A stretch of 64,000 nucleotides of DNA from positions 62,001 to 126,000 of the forward strand of contig JBBRRA010000008.1 of the NCBI GenBank assembly GCA_038225475.1, written 5' to 3'. A program made the position numbers and the translations under genes. Shown here piece by piece: positions 16,685 through 24,201 of this stretch (positions within the stretch are counted from its first letter, which is position 1; each line of letters begins with the position of its first letter). The DNA comes from Polymorphobacter_B sp038225475. GTDB taxonomy: Bacteria; Pseudomonadota; Alphaproteobacteria; Sphingomonadales; Sphingomonadaceae. Under the pieces are notes generated by a model. It made no database searches and was not told the origin of the DNA. It saw only the letters and a program-made list of their open reading frames with translations.

Positions 16685-17869
16685 TTACTTCCTGATTGCC
16701 GTAACCGTGTGGCGTGACGGTTCGGTGACGTCGGCATAGGCGCTCGCCATCGGCTCGTCGGTGGCGATGACCGTGTCGCCGGCGGTGAAGCCGTTGAACG
16801 CGGTCCGCATCGCCGAGCCATAGGCCCCGAGCATGCCGATCTCGAGATAATCACCCGCCTGCACGTCGGCGGGCAGCATGAATGGTCCGCGCATGAAGTC
16901 CATGTCATCGCACGTCGGCCCGTAAAAGCTGAACGCCAGCTCCTTGGTGTGCGATTCGCGCAGCAGCTTCACCGGAAAGCGCCAGTCTATGTGTGCGGCA
17001 TCGAACAATGCGCCATAGGCGCCGTCGTTGATGAACAGCACATCGTCGCGACGCCGTTCGACGCGGACCACGATGCTGGCATATTCGGCGCTGAGCGCGC
17101 GGCCGGGTTCGCACCACAGTTCGGCGGAATAGCTGATCGGCAGCGCTTCGAACGCGCGGTGGATGACTTCGAAATACCGGTCCATCGGGCCGGCTTCCAT
17201 GTCGGGATAAACCGACGGAAAGCCGCCGCCGACGTCGATGACATCGACCGTGACCCCCGCCGCGACGATCGCGGCGCGGACCAGCACCATCGCGTCGCCG
17301 TACGCCGCCGGGCTCATCGCCTGGCTGCCGACGTGGAAACAGATGCCGAGCGCGTCGGCGGCCTGCCGCGCTGCCATCAGCAGCGGCGCGGACTCGTCGA
17401 CACCGACGCCGAACTTCGCCGCAAGGCTGAGCTTGGAATGCGACGACGAGACGCGCAGCCGGACGCACAGCGTCAGGTCGGTGGCAGCACCGGTCGCTTC
17501 GACGATCTTGTCGAGCTCCTCAAGGCTGTCGAGCGAGAAGGTCCGCACGCCATGTTCGAAATACGCCTCGACGATGGCTTCGGGAGCCTTCACCGGATGC
17601 ATGAAGCACAGCGTCGCGTCGGGAAGCAGGCCACGCACAAGGCGTACCTCGGCGATCGAGGCGACGTCGAAATGCGTAATTCCACCTTCCCACAACAGAC
17701 GGATCAGCTCGGGCGACGGATTGGCTTTGACCGCATACATCGAGGTACCCGGAAACTTCGAAACGAAGTACTGGGCAGCGCGGAGCGCGGCGTGTGGGCG
17801 GACGAGGGTAACGGGTTGCGACGGACGACGGTCGCGGGCTACCCCCAGCGCGTTGCTGGGCTTATGCAA
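16685..17869 (-). CDS. Ornithine decarboxylase (eukaryotic-type, fold III)
   Basis: 394 residues. It decarboxylates ornithine to putrescine with PLP. The PLP lysine is in SMYAVKANPSPELI. The glycine loop is VIDVGGGFPSVYPDM, the phosphate contact is WCEPGRALSAE, and the C-terminal active-site Cys is in GPTCDDMD. The start is a TTG at 17869, with GGAGG nine bases upstream; no ATG precedes the essential lysine. It lies 101 bases upstream of the deoxyhypusine synthase-like gene on the same strand and has a long, structured leader. Confidence 0.95.
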   Translation of the reverse strand: MHKPSNALGVARDRRPSQPVTLVRPHAALRAAQYFVSKFPGTSMYAVKANPSPELIRLLWEGGITHFDVASIAEVRLVRGLLPDATLCFMHPVKAPEAIVEAYFEHGVRTFSLDSLEELDKIVEATGAATDLTLCVRLRVSSSHSKLSLAAKFGVGVDESAPLLMAARQAADALGICFHVGSQAMSPAAYGDAMVLVRAAIVAAGVTVDVIDVGGGFPSVYPDMEAGPMDRYFEVIHRAFEALPISYSAELWCEPGRALSAEYASIVVRVERRRDDVLFINDGAYGALFDAAHIDWRFPVKLLRESHTKELAFSFYGPTCDDMDFMRGPFMLPADVQAGDYLEIGMLGAYGSAMRTAFNGFTAGDTVIATDEPMASAYADVTEPSRHTVTAIRK

Positions 17870-18056
17870 TTCAAGGGACCTCCGGGGCGTCAGTTAGCTA
17901 CAAATGGGTAGCACCAAAGCTGCCTTGCGGTTGGAAGTCCCCATGGGGCAGCGAGCGGTTAATTAGGGTTGGCGGACCCCGGTGTAAAGTAGTTTTTTGT
18001 GACAGCGTTTTTTGCAGTATTCCCTTGGCCGATCATCGACTTAGCGTGGAGGTAAA
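17870..18056. promoter_or_regulatory. Divergent promoter region with structured leader of ornithine decarboxylase
   Basis: 187 bases between divergent starts. On the decarboxylase side the minus strand can form a hairpin at 17897-17912 (GCTAC/GTAGC), a CCCCATGGGG palindrome lies at 17939-17948, and GCTGCC at 17919-17924 pairs with GGCAGC at 17947-17952. CCGGGG (minus, 17982-17977) can pair with CCCCGG (17887-17882), which overlaps the GGAGG ribosome site. That would allow translation control by alternative folding. Alphaproteobacterial ornithine decarboxylase genes are known to carry a conserved leader RNA (speF); identity with it is not shown here. Confidence 0.4.
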
Positions 18057-19025
18057 GTGGACGCTTTTTCAACGGTTTCCGGGTCCGATGTGCGAGCCGC
18101 TGCGGTTCGCGTGCACGCGGTTGCGGTGCGCACGCCGCTGCTCCGGTGCGATGCGCTCGACACGGCGACCGGCGCAACGCTGTGGCTCAAGCCCGAATGT
18201 CTGCAGCGCACCGGCTCGTTCAAATTCCGCGGCGCGTATAATCGACTCGCCGCAATGCGCCCCGACCAGCGCGCGGCGGGCGTCGTCGCCTATTCGAGCG
18301 GCAACCATGCGCAAGGCGTGGCGCTGGCGGCGCGGCTGCTCGGCATGCCCGCGACGATTGTGATGCCGTCGGATGCGCCCGCGGTAAAGGTGGCGGCCAC
18401 GCGCGGCTACGGCGCAACCGTCGTGTTCTACGACCGGTTGACCGAGAACCGCGACGCGATCGGGACGGCGCTTGCTGCGCGGACGGGCGCAGTGCTGGTG
18501 CCGCCGTTCGACGATGCGCATGTCATCGCCGGGCAGGGCACCGCGGGCCTCGAGGTTGCCGAAGACCTTGCGGCGATGCGGGTTGCGGCCGATCTCACGC
18601 TGGTCTGTTGCGGCGGCGGCGGGCTGGCCAGCGGCTTTGCGGTCGGGTCGGGGCTGCCGGTCATCACTGTCGAGCCGGCGGGCTATGACGATGTCGCGCG
18701 CAGCCTTGTCGCCGGGCGCATCCTGCCCGTCGACGATCCGCAGCCGACGCTGTGCGACGCGCTGCAGACGCTGAGCACGCGGCCGCTGCCGTTCGGCATC
18801 CTGCAGGCGCACGGCGCGCACGGTGTCGCGGTCGACGAGGCGGCGGTGCTTGCCGCGATGCGCTTTGCGTTCGATCACCTCAAACTCGTCGTCGAGCCCG
18901 GCGGCGCGGTGGCGCTGGCAGCGGCGCTCAGCGGTGCCGTGCCGCTGCACGGGCGGACGGTGGTGGTCATGCTGTCGGGCGGCAATGTCGATCCGGCGAC
19001 CTTTGCGCGCTGCCTGCGCGGCTAG
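18057..19025 (+). CDS. Threonine/serine dehydratase-like PLP enzyme
   Basis: 322 residues, the short form without an ACT regulatory domain. The PLP lysine is in RTGSFKFRGAYNRL. SSGNHAQGVALAARLLG is the phosphate-binding region, CCGGGGLASG is the glycine loop, and VVVMLSGGNVDP is the C-terminal signature. Members are catabolic threonine dehydratases or serine racemases; the sequence alone does not separate these. GTG at 18057 is taken as the start because GGAGG lies four bases upstream and no ATG fits. Convergent with the NTF2-like gene, 15 bases between stops. Confidence 0.9.
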   Translation: MDAFSTVSGSDVRAAAVRVHAVAVRTPLLRCDALDTATGATLWLKPECLQRTGSFKFRGAYNRLAAMRPDQRAAGVVAYSSGNHAQGVALAARLLGMPATIVMPSDAPAVKVAATRGYGATVVFYDRLTENRDAIGTALAARTGAVLVPPFDDAHVIAGQGTAGLEVAEDLAAMRVAADLTLVCCGGGGLASGFAVGSGLPVITVEPAGYDDVARSLVAGRILPVDDPQPTLCDALQTLSTRPLPFGILQAHGAHGVAVDEAAVLAAMRFAFDHLKLVVEPGGAVALAAALSGAVPLHGRTVVVMLSGGNVDPATFARCLRG

Positions 19026-19040
19026 CCGCCGCCCGACCGG

Positions 19041-19514
19041 TCAGAGCCCGAGGTCGCTCAAGCCGGGATGATCGTCGGGGCGGCGTCCCAGCGGCCAATG
19101 ATACAGCCGCTCGCTGGCGTGGATCGGGGCGTCGTTGATACTGGCGATCCGCCGACGCATCAGGCCGTTTTCCTCGAACTCCCACAATTCGTTGCCGTAC
19201 GAGCGAAACCACGCGCCGGCTGCATCATGCCATTCATAGGCGAAGCGCACCGCAATGCGGTTCTCGCGGAAACCCCACAGCTCCTTGATGAGGCGGTAGT
19301 CGAGCTCAGCGGCCCATTTCCGCGTCAGCAACGCCACGATCGCGTCACGGCCTTGCACGAACTCGGTCCGGTTCCGCCATGCGCTGTCGGTGGTATAGGC
19401 GAGCGCGACGCGCGCCGGGTCGCGGCTGTTCCACGCATCCTCGGCGATCCGAACCTTTGCCGTCGCCGCAGCGATGGTGGTGAAGGGCGGTACAGGCGGT
19501 CGGGCGGTTTCCAT
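19041..19514 (-). CDS. DUF1348 NTF2-like protein
   Basis: 157 residues of the NTF2-like fold: AEDAWNSRDPARVALAYT, WRNRTEFVQGRDAI, RKWAAELDYRLIKELW, AYEWHDAAGAWFRSYGNELW and the ending HWPLGRRPDDHPGLSDLGL, all typical of DUF1348. Function unknown; it is probably a small-molecule-binding or isomerase-like fold. Two ATGs are possible: 19520 (overlaps the upstream stop as ATGA) and 19514 (better spaced from GGGAGA), the latter chosen. It is last in the three-gene operon facing the LysR gene. Confidence 0.88.
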   Translation of the reverse strand: METARPPVPPFTTIAAATAKVRIAEDAWNSRDPARVALAYTTDSAWRNRTEFVQGRDAIVALLTRKWAAELDYRLIKELWGFRENRIAVRFAYEWHDAAGAWFRSYGNELWEFEENGLMRRRIASINDAPIHASERLYHWPLGRRPDDHPGLSDLGL

Positions 19515-19516
19515 CT

Positions 19517-20143
19517 TCATTCTCCCGTGGTGGCAAGGCGGGCGCGCAGTTCGGCATTCTCGGCCTCCAGCGCGGCGAGCCTTTCGGTGATCGGTTGCAG
19601 CGCGGCGGTGACGTGCGCCTGTGTAAACCGCGGCGTGATATGTTGCGGGCAATTCCAGTCGAAGCTTTCGAGGTGCAGCTTCAGGATTCGTTCGGCCTTT
19701 GCCTTATATCCCGGATCGAGCACGAGCGCCCGCAGCGCCGGATCGGCATCGAGCGCGACGACCTCCACCCGCGCATAGATTTTGAGCCGGGCCCGGCGGA
19801 CATAGTCCATCAGGAACAGGCAGCAACGGCCGTCGGCATTGAGGTTGCCAAGGCTGATATACTGCCGGTTGCCGCGAAAGTCCGCGAACGCCAAACTACG
19901 GTCGTCGACCAGTTTCAGGAAGCCAGCCGGCCCGCCGCGGTGCTGCACATAAGGCCAGCCGGTTTCGGAAACGCTCGCGAGGTAAAAACTGTCGCGCGCG
20001 GCGATGAACGCGGCCTCATTGTCCGTGAACCGGTCGCTGCGGCGGTCGCCGCTGAAATCCTGCCACAGATGGTCGCTCCCCATCAGCGCCTGCGCGGCAC
20101 GCACGCTGGGGGTCGCGGCGATATCCAGAAAACCATAGCTCAT
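19517..20143 (-). CDS. Pyridoxamine 5'-phosphate oxidase family (FMN-binding) protein
   Basis: 208 residues from the ATG at 20143 (GAGGA upstream). The split-barrel fold shows in FIAARDSFYLASVSETGWPYVQHRGGPAGFL, DFRGNRQYISLGNL and LFLMDYVRRARLKIYARVEV. The C-terminus ends in a Leu/Glu-rich coiled-coil-like helix (ERLAALEAENAELRARL). Such proteins bind FMN or F420-like cofactors and are not necessarily vitamin B6 enzymes. It lies between the CMD-type gene and the DUF1348 gene; the three may form a small redox-related operon under the LysR regulator. Confidence 0.85.
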   Translation of the reverse strand: MSYGFLDIAATPSVRAAQALMGSDHLWQDFSGDRRSDRFTDNEAAFIAARDSFYLASVSETGWPYVQHRGGPAGFLKLVDDRSLAFADFRGNRQYISLGNLNADGRCCLFLMDYVRRARLKIYARVEVVALDADPALRALVLDPGYKAKAERILKLHLESFDWNCPQHITPRFTQAHVTAALQPITERLAALEAENAELRARLATTGE

Positions 20144-20162
20144 GCCGGTTGTCCTCGATGAA

Positions 20163-20188
20163 GGACCGGCGGTACCCACCGCCGGTCC
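20163..20188 (-). terminator. Intra-operon hairpin
   Basis: A perfect 11-base stem with a four-base loop (arms GGACCGGCGGT at 20163-20173 and ACCGCCGGTCC at 20178-20188) lies nine bases after the CMD-gene stop on the minus strand and 20 bases before the next start. Only two T follow it, so partial termination or RNA processing is likelier than a full stop. Confidence 0.5.
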
Positions 20189-20196
20189 GTGCCGCC

Positions 20197-20742
20197 TCAG
20201 GCGTTATCGCCAGCCCGCACGACCGGGAAGTCGATGTCGGTCTTCGCCACCTCGTTCAAAAAGTTGGTGAAGCTGTTTTCGGCGACCAGCGCGACGATCT
20301 CGACGATCTGCGCGTCGGTAAACCCCGCGGCGCGAACCGCCGCAATGTCGCCGTCACCGACATGACCCCGCTCGCGGACCACCAGGGCTGCAAAATGGAC
20401 CGCAACATCGGCCTTGGGGTCGGTCGATCCGCCGCTGCGGTTGCGCGCGATCTCTACGGGCGACAGCTTGGCGAGATTGGCCGCCATATAGCTGTGGGCG
20501 GACAGGCAATAATCGCACCCATTGACCTGCGCGACCGCCAACGCGATGCGCTCGCGCGTTTTGACGTCGAGCATCTTGCGCAGCGCGCCTGAAAAAGCGG
20601 CGAAACCGTCGAGCGCAGCGGGGCTGCTACCGATCAGGCGGAACAGGTTCGGAACCACGCCGAGCTGGCTGTGGACCGCGTCGAGAATCGGCTTCGAGGC
20701 TTCGGGTGACGCGTCGATCGACGGAATGGTGAGGCGGGACAT
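20197..20742 (-). CDS. Carboxymuconolactone decarboxylase / AhpD-like protein
   Basis: 181 residues from the ATG at 20742 (AAGGAG upstream). The redox motif CDYC sits in VNGCDYCLSAHSYMAA, and LGVVPNLFRLIG and IALAVAQ are typical of the peroxidase-related AhpD-like branch. It probably acts as a peroxidase or alkylhydroperoxidase rather than in aromatic breakdown. It leads an operon divergent from the LysR gene. TATAAA at 20810-20805 (minus) is a likely -10, and the 23-base palindrome covers its -35 region. Confidence 0.88.
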   Translation of the reverse strand: MSRLTIPSIDASPEASKPILDAVHSQLGVVPNLFRLIGSSPAALDGFAAFSGALRKMLDVKTRERIALAVAQVNGCDYCLSAHSYMAANLAKLSPVEIARNRSGGSTDPKADVAVHFAALVVRERGHVGDGDIAAVRAAGFTDAQIVEIVALVAENSFTNFLNEVAKTDIDFPVVRAGDNA

Positions 20743-20824
20743 GGCGCATTCTCCTTGCTGGACGAGCCGGAAGGCCCGCTGCCAATACAAATGCGCCTTT
20801 TGCCTTTATAGGATAATCCGTGAT

Positions 20825-20847
20825 ATTCGAGAATCATTCTCCCGAAT
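20825..20847. promoter_or_regulatory. LysR-type operator in the divergent promoter
   Basis: A near-perfect palindrome: inner GAGAAT-C-ATTCTC at 20829-20841 (13 bases, perfect arms), extended by ATTCG at 20825-20829 and CGAAT at 20843-20847 with one extra base on the right. It ends nine bases before the LysR start and overlaps the -35 region expected for the divergent CMD operon. This position is typical of a LysR autoregulation and activation site. Confidence 0.7.
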
Positions 20848-20856
20848 AATGAAAGA

Positions 20857-21771
20857 ATGATGGACCGTTTCGAGGCAATGAACCTGCTGCGGCTGGTGGT
20901 CGACAAAGGCAGTTTCACCGCTGCGGCAAAGGCGGCGCGGCTGCCGCTGCCCACGGTCAGCCGAAAGATCGGCGAGCTCGAGGCGCATCTCGGCACGCGC
21001 CTGCTCGCGCGCTCGACGCGCCGCCTCGCGGTCACCGATGCTGGCCTTGCCTATCTCGACGCGGCACGGCGCATTCTCGACGATGTCGACGAAGCTGAAC
21101 GCACTGCGGCGGGGGAATATCTGACACCCCGCGGCGACCTTGTGGTCACCGCCCCGATTTTGTTTGGGCGACTGCATATCTTGCCGATCCTGACCGATTT
21201 CCTGGCGGCTTATCCGGAAATCGACGTGCGGTTCCTCTTGTCCGATCGCAACCTTCACCTGATCGACGACCATGTCGATCTCGGCATTCGCATCGGCCGA
21301 ATGCCCGACAGCCCGATGCTGGCGACGCGTGTCGGCGCCATGCGAACCGTCCTGTGCGGTGCCCCGCAGTTGATCGCGGCGCATGGCACGCCGCAGCGGC
21401 CCGCGGACCTTGCGGTGTACCCGACGGTCAGCTTCAACCTCGATCTGCAGGCGGCGGCGACCAGCTGGGTCTTTCGCGATGCGGCCTCGCACGTCCGGAT
21501 CGAGGTGCCGATCGCACCGCGGCTGTCGGCGACGACGGCGGAAGTCGCGGTTGCCGCCGCGATGCGTGGCACCGGGCTGACGCGCGTCTATCATTATCAG
21601 GCGGCCGCCGCACTGCAGGCGGGGGCGCTGCAGATCTTGTTGCCCGATTGCGAGGCGGAGCCGGACCCGGTGCAGGTCATCCATGCGGGCCGGGACAAGC
21701 TGCCGCTCAAGACCCGCGTCTTCCTCGACTTTACCGCCGGGCGTCTGCGCAGCGAGCTTGGGGTGTTGTGA
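20857..21771 (+). CDS. LysR-family transcriptional regulator
   Basis: 304 residues. The N-terminal winged helix-turn-helix reads MNLLRLVVDKGSFTAAAKAA then PTVSRKIGELEAHLGTRLL; the effector-binding domain begins near GDLVVTAPILFGRLHILPIL. It is closest to the AaeR/DsdC-like branch often linked to small-molecule detoxification operons. Two tandem ATGs (20857, 20860) are available. It is divergent from the CMD/PNPOx/DUF1348 operon with a strong palindrome between them, so that operon is its probable target; the effector is unknown. Confidence 0.93.
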   Translation: MMDRFEAMNLLRLVVDKGSFTAAAKAARLPLPTVSRKIGELEAHLGTRLLARSTRRLAVTDAGLAYLDAARRILDDVDEAERTAAGEYLTPRGDLVVTAPILFGRLHILPILTDFLAAYPEIDVRFLLSDRNLHLIDDHVDLGIRIGRMPDSPMLATRVGAMRTVLCGAPQLIAAHGTPQRPADLAVYPTVSFNLDLQAAATSWVFRDAASHVRIEVPIAPRLSATTAEVAVAAAMRGTGLTRVYHYQAAAALQAGALQILLPDCEAEPDPVQVIHAGRDKLPLKTRVFLDFTAGRLRSELGVL

Positions 21772-21869
21772 TCGAACCCGCCGAACAGGCGGTTCGCTGC
21801 AGACGAGTCATGACTTGACAGCCTTGCAGCCGTCGTAAAAGGTCGAATTCTACAATAAAGCTGGATGAA

Positions 21870-22406
21870 ATGGCCGAAACAACCTCAGCCGGAAAGCTTG
21901 AAAAACTCGCAAGGTCGTTCGGCTGGCCGCTCGTGGCTATCGCCTTCATGGCGCTGTTCTTCGCGCCGATTTCGAAATGGCTCGGCGGTATGGGCAAGGC
22001 CTCGGAGATTACTGTCGGGGCGTTGGGCATTAAGTTTGATTCTTCGGCTTCGGCGGCATTGACTGCCGATTCCGAAACTGCCGACGCCGTTTCCAAGCTG
22101 ACGCCGGATCAACTCGACTTCCTGCTTGCGCATCCCTTTGGCCAGGTCACCGTGGTGTGCGCCGCCGGACACTTCAACGCGAAAGCTCCCGACGTGTTTA
22201 AAAAGCAGGATCTTGACGAACCGACGAACTGGGCGACGCTCGAGAATTTCGGCCTGGCAAGCTCACGTGCAAACCAAGCAGACAATCTGGAATTCTGCAC
22301 GCCGGGCGGAATGAAATCCTATGAGCTGACAGATAAGGGCAACATCGTCAGGACCTATGTGAGCCATGTCGCAACGCGATTGCTCAAATTCGAAAAGAAG
22401 GGTTGA
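21870..22406 (+). CDS. Hypothetical membrane-anchored protein
   Basis: 178 residues, no recognised family. An amphipathic start is followed by one hydrophobic segment (WPLVAIAFMALFFAPI, about residues 19-34). The soluble domain has two cysteines (VVCAAG and LEFCTPGG) and charged C-terminal sequence. It includes a repeated pattern of LTPDQLDFLLAHPFG type that resembles a small winged-helix or regulatory fold, but nothing firm. Base composition is lower in GC than the neighbours and the gene stands alone between LysR and glpD, so it may be acquired. Confidence 0.65.
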   Translation: MAETTSAGKLEKLARSFGWPLVAIAFMALFFAPISKWLGGMGKASEITVGALGIKFDSSASAALTADSETADAVSKLTPDQLDFLLAHPFGQVTVVCAAGHFNAKAPDVFKKQDLDEPTNWATLENFGLASSRANQADNLEFCTPGGMKSYELTDKGNIVRTYVSHVATRLLKFEKKG

Positions 22407-22644
22407 CGCTGCGGATTGCCCTATCGCCAGTGCAATATTGACAAATTGTACCAGATAGAGTAATTATTCTGGTTGTGTGAAACGGGAAAGTCGGCGCGTG
22501 ACCACAATGGGCAAATGTCAGCGACCAGCGGCGGCTGCAGCCTACCGAGCGCACCGCTGCCCCCGCTACGTGTCGTCAACTTCATCAACTTTGCATAGCT
22601 CGCGCTGCGGCTGAGCGGGTGTTTCCACCGGGCGAATCGGCGGC
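22407..22644. other. Gene-free stretch, AT-rich then repeat-bearing
   Basis: No gene is supported here. The first 80 bases are AT-rich, with loosely paired CCAGA and TCTGG arms. The last 80 hold copy A of the 34-base inverted repeat. Neither convergent neighbour (the 21870 gene or glpD) shows a clear intrinsic terminator. Confidence 0.6.
22569..22602 (+). repeat. 34-bp inverted repeat, copy A
   Basis: 34 bases beginning CGTGTCGTCAACTTCATC and ending GCATAGCTCG. They recur in inverted orientation at 27058-27091 with a single mismatch (C at 22578 against T). It lies 42 bases beyond the glpD stop. The two copies bracket about 4.5 kb containing glpD, glpK, a small membrane gene and the VWA gene. 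I saw no further copy in the window. Confidence 0.9.
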
Positions 22645-24162
22645 TCAGTCGGTCCCGGGCGTGGCGAAGCGGTGGGTGACTTCGGCGTCGGTCGGGCTGG
22701 GGGCGGGCGGGGCTTCGCCGAACCATGCCGCAACGCGCGCCTTAGCGGCGGCGTCCATGTGCAGCCCCTGTTTGGTGCGGCGCCACAGCACGTCGTCGGC
22801 AGTCGTCGCCCATTCGCGTCCGACGAAGTAGTCGAGCTCGGCCTCGAACAGCCCGCCGAGATTGTCGCCAAGCCCGCCGGCCAGCAGCCCGTCGGCAGCG
22901 GTCCCGATGGTTAAGGCGAGGCGTTTGACGAGGCGGGGGTCGTAATTCTCGAACTTGGCGGTCAGGTTGCCGAGCCAGCGCTTGAACGCCGCCTGGCCGG
23001 TTTCGTCGCCCAGCCGCTCGACATCGCCGCCGGGCAGCGCCTCGGTCGCGGTCCACGGCTTGGTATCGGGGGCGAGGAGCTTCATCACCGCCTCGGCAAG
23101 TACGCGGTAGGTCGTGATCTTGCCGCCAACGACAGTCAGCGCGTTTACGCCTTCATGCTCGACAAGGTGATAGTCGCGCGACGTCTCGCGGTCGCCCTTG
23201 CCGGCCTCGAGGATCAGCGGGCGGACCCCGGCATAGCGGTGAACGATGTCACCCGGCGTCAGCGGCCTGGCGAGAAAGCGATTGACCGCGCCCAGCAGGT
23301 ACTCGCTTTCCCCGGCGGTCACATGCGCCGCCTCGGGTGTATCGACGGTGCGCTCGGTGGTCCCGATCAACGAGAAATCGCGCTCATAGGGGATAACGAA
23401 GACGATCCGCCCGTCGGGCTGCTGCAGCATGAAGGCATCGCGGCCCAGATGCACCCGCCGCGTCACGATATGCGACCCCTGCACCAGCCGCAGCGCGGGG
23501 GCATCGTTGCGCCCCAGCACGGTGCGCGCCACCTGCTCGGCCCACGGCCCGGCGGCGTTGACGATATGCCGTGCGGTCAACTCGCGCCCGTCGGACAGGC
23601 TGACGCGCCAATGCTCGCCCTCGACCCGCGCCGATACCACGCGGGTCCGCGGTGCGATCAGCGCGCCCCGGTTGGCGGCATCGCGGACGTTGGCGACCAC
23701 CAGCCGCGCATCGTCGACCCAGCCATCCCAAAAGCGGAAGGCGCGGGTATAGCGGGCATCGAGCGCGCGTCCGGTGCGGTCGTTGCGCAGGTCGATCCGC
23801 TCGGACCCCGGCACGGTAATCCGCCGCGCGAGGTGATCGTACAGGAACAGCGCGGCGCGCAGCTGCCATTCGGGACGGTCACCGGTCACTGGCAGGACGA
23901 ACGACTGCGGCCAGGTGATGTGCGGGGCAATGTCGAGCAGCACTTCGCGCTCCGCCAGCGCCTTGCGGACCAGCCCGAACTGATAGAATTCGAGGTAGCG
24001 CAGCCCGCCGTGGATCAGCTTGGTCGACGCGCTCGACGTTGCGCCGCCAAGGTCGCCCGCTTCGACGAGCGCAACCTTCAGCCCGCGCCCCGCCGCATCG
24101 CGGGCGATACCGGCCCCGTTGATGCCGCCGCCGATGACCAGAATGTCGATCGTTTCGCCCAT
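22645..24162 (-). CDS. glpD: Glycerol-3-phosphate dehydrogenase (FAD, respiratory)
   Basis: 505 residues. It oxidises sn-glycerol 3-phosphate to dihydroxyacetone phosphate and feeds electrons to ubiquinone at the membrane. FAD motif ILVIGGGINGAGIARDAAGR; signature SSASTKLIHGGLRYLE; mid-region IVNAAGPWAEQVA; DYHLVEHEGVNALTVVGGKITTYR near the C-terminal domain. It is divergent from glpK with 39 bases between starts, so both probably share one promoter region. Together they make a compact glycerol-use module; no glpF or glpR is in the window. Confidence 0.97.
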   Translation of the reverse strand: MGETIDILVIGGGINGAGIARDAAGRGLKVALVEAGDLGGATSSASTKLIHGGLRYLEFYQFGLVRKALAEREVLLDIAPHITWPQSFVLPVTGDRPEWQLRAALFLYDHLARRITVPGSERIDLRNDRTGRALDARYTRAFRFWDGWVDDARLVVANVRDAANRGALIAPRTRVVSARVEGEHWRVSLSDGRELTARHIVNAAGPWAEQVARTVLGRNDAPALRLVQGSHIVTRRVHLGRDAFMLQQPDGRIVFVIPYERDFSLIGTTERTVDTPEAAHVTAGESEYLLGAVNRFLARPLTPGDIVHRYAGVRPLILEAGKGDRETSRDYHLVEHEGVNALTVVGGKITTYRVLAEAVMKLLAPDTKPWTATEALPGGDVERLGDETGQAAFKRWLGNLTAKFENYDPRLVKRLALTIGTAADGLLAGGLGDNLGGLFEAELDYFVGREWATTADDVLWRRTKQGLHMDAAAKARVAAWFGEAPPAPSPTDAEVTHRFATPGTD

Positions 24163-24201
24163 GCCCTACCTATTGCCCGCACACCTTGTTAGGGATGAGC
24201 G

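Noticed and set aside
21774..21797. Imperfect stem after the LysR gene
   Set aside because: Has a bulge and no T-tract, so it is not convincing as a terminator.
21815..21856. TTGACA and TACAAT elements before the 21870 gene
   Set aside because: Spacing between them is about 30 bases, far from the 16-18 of a sigma-70 promoter.
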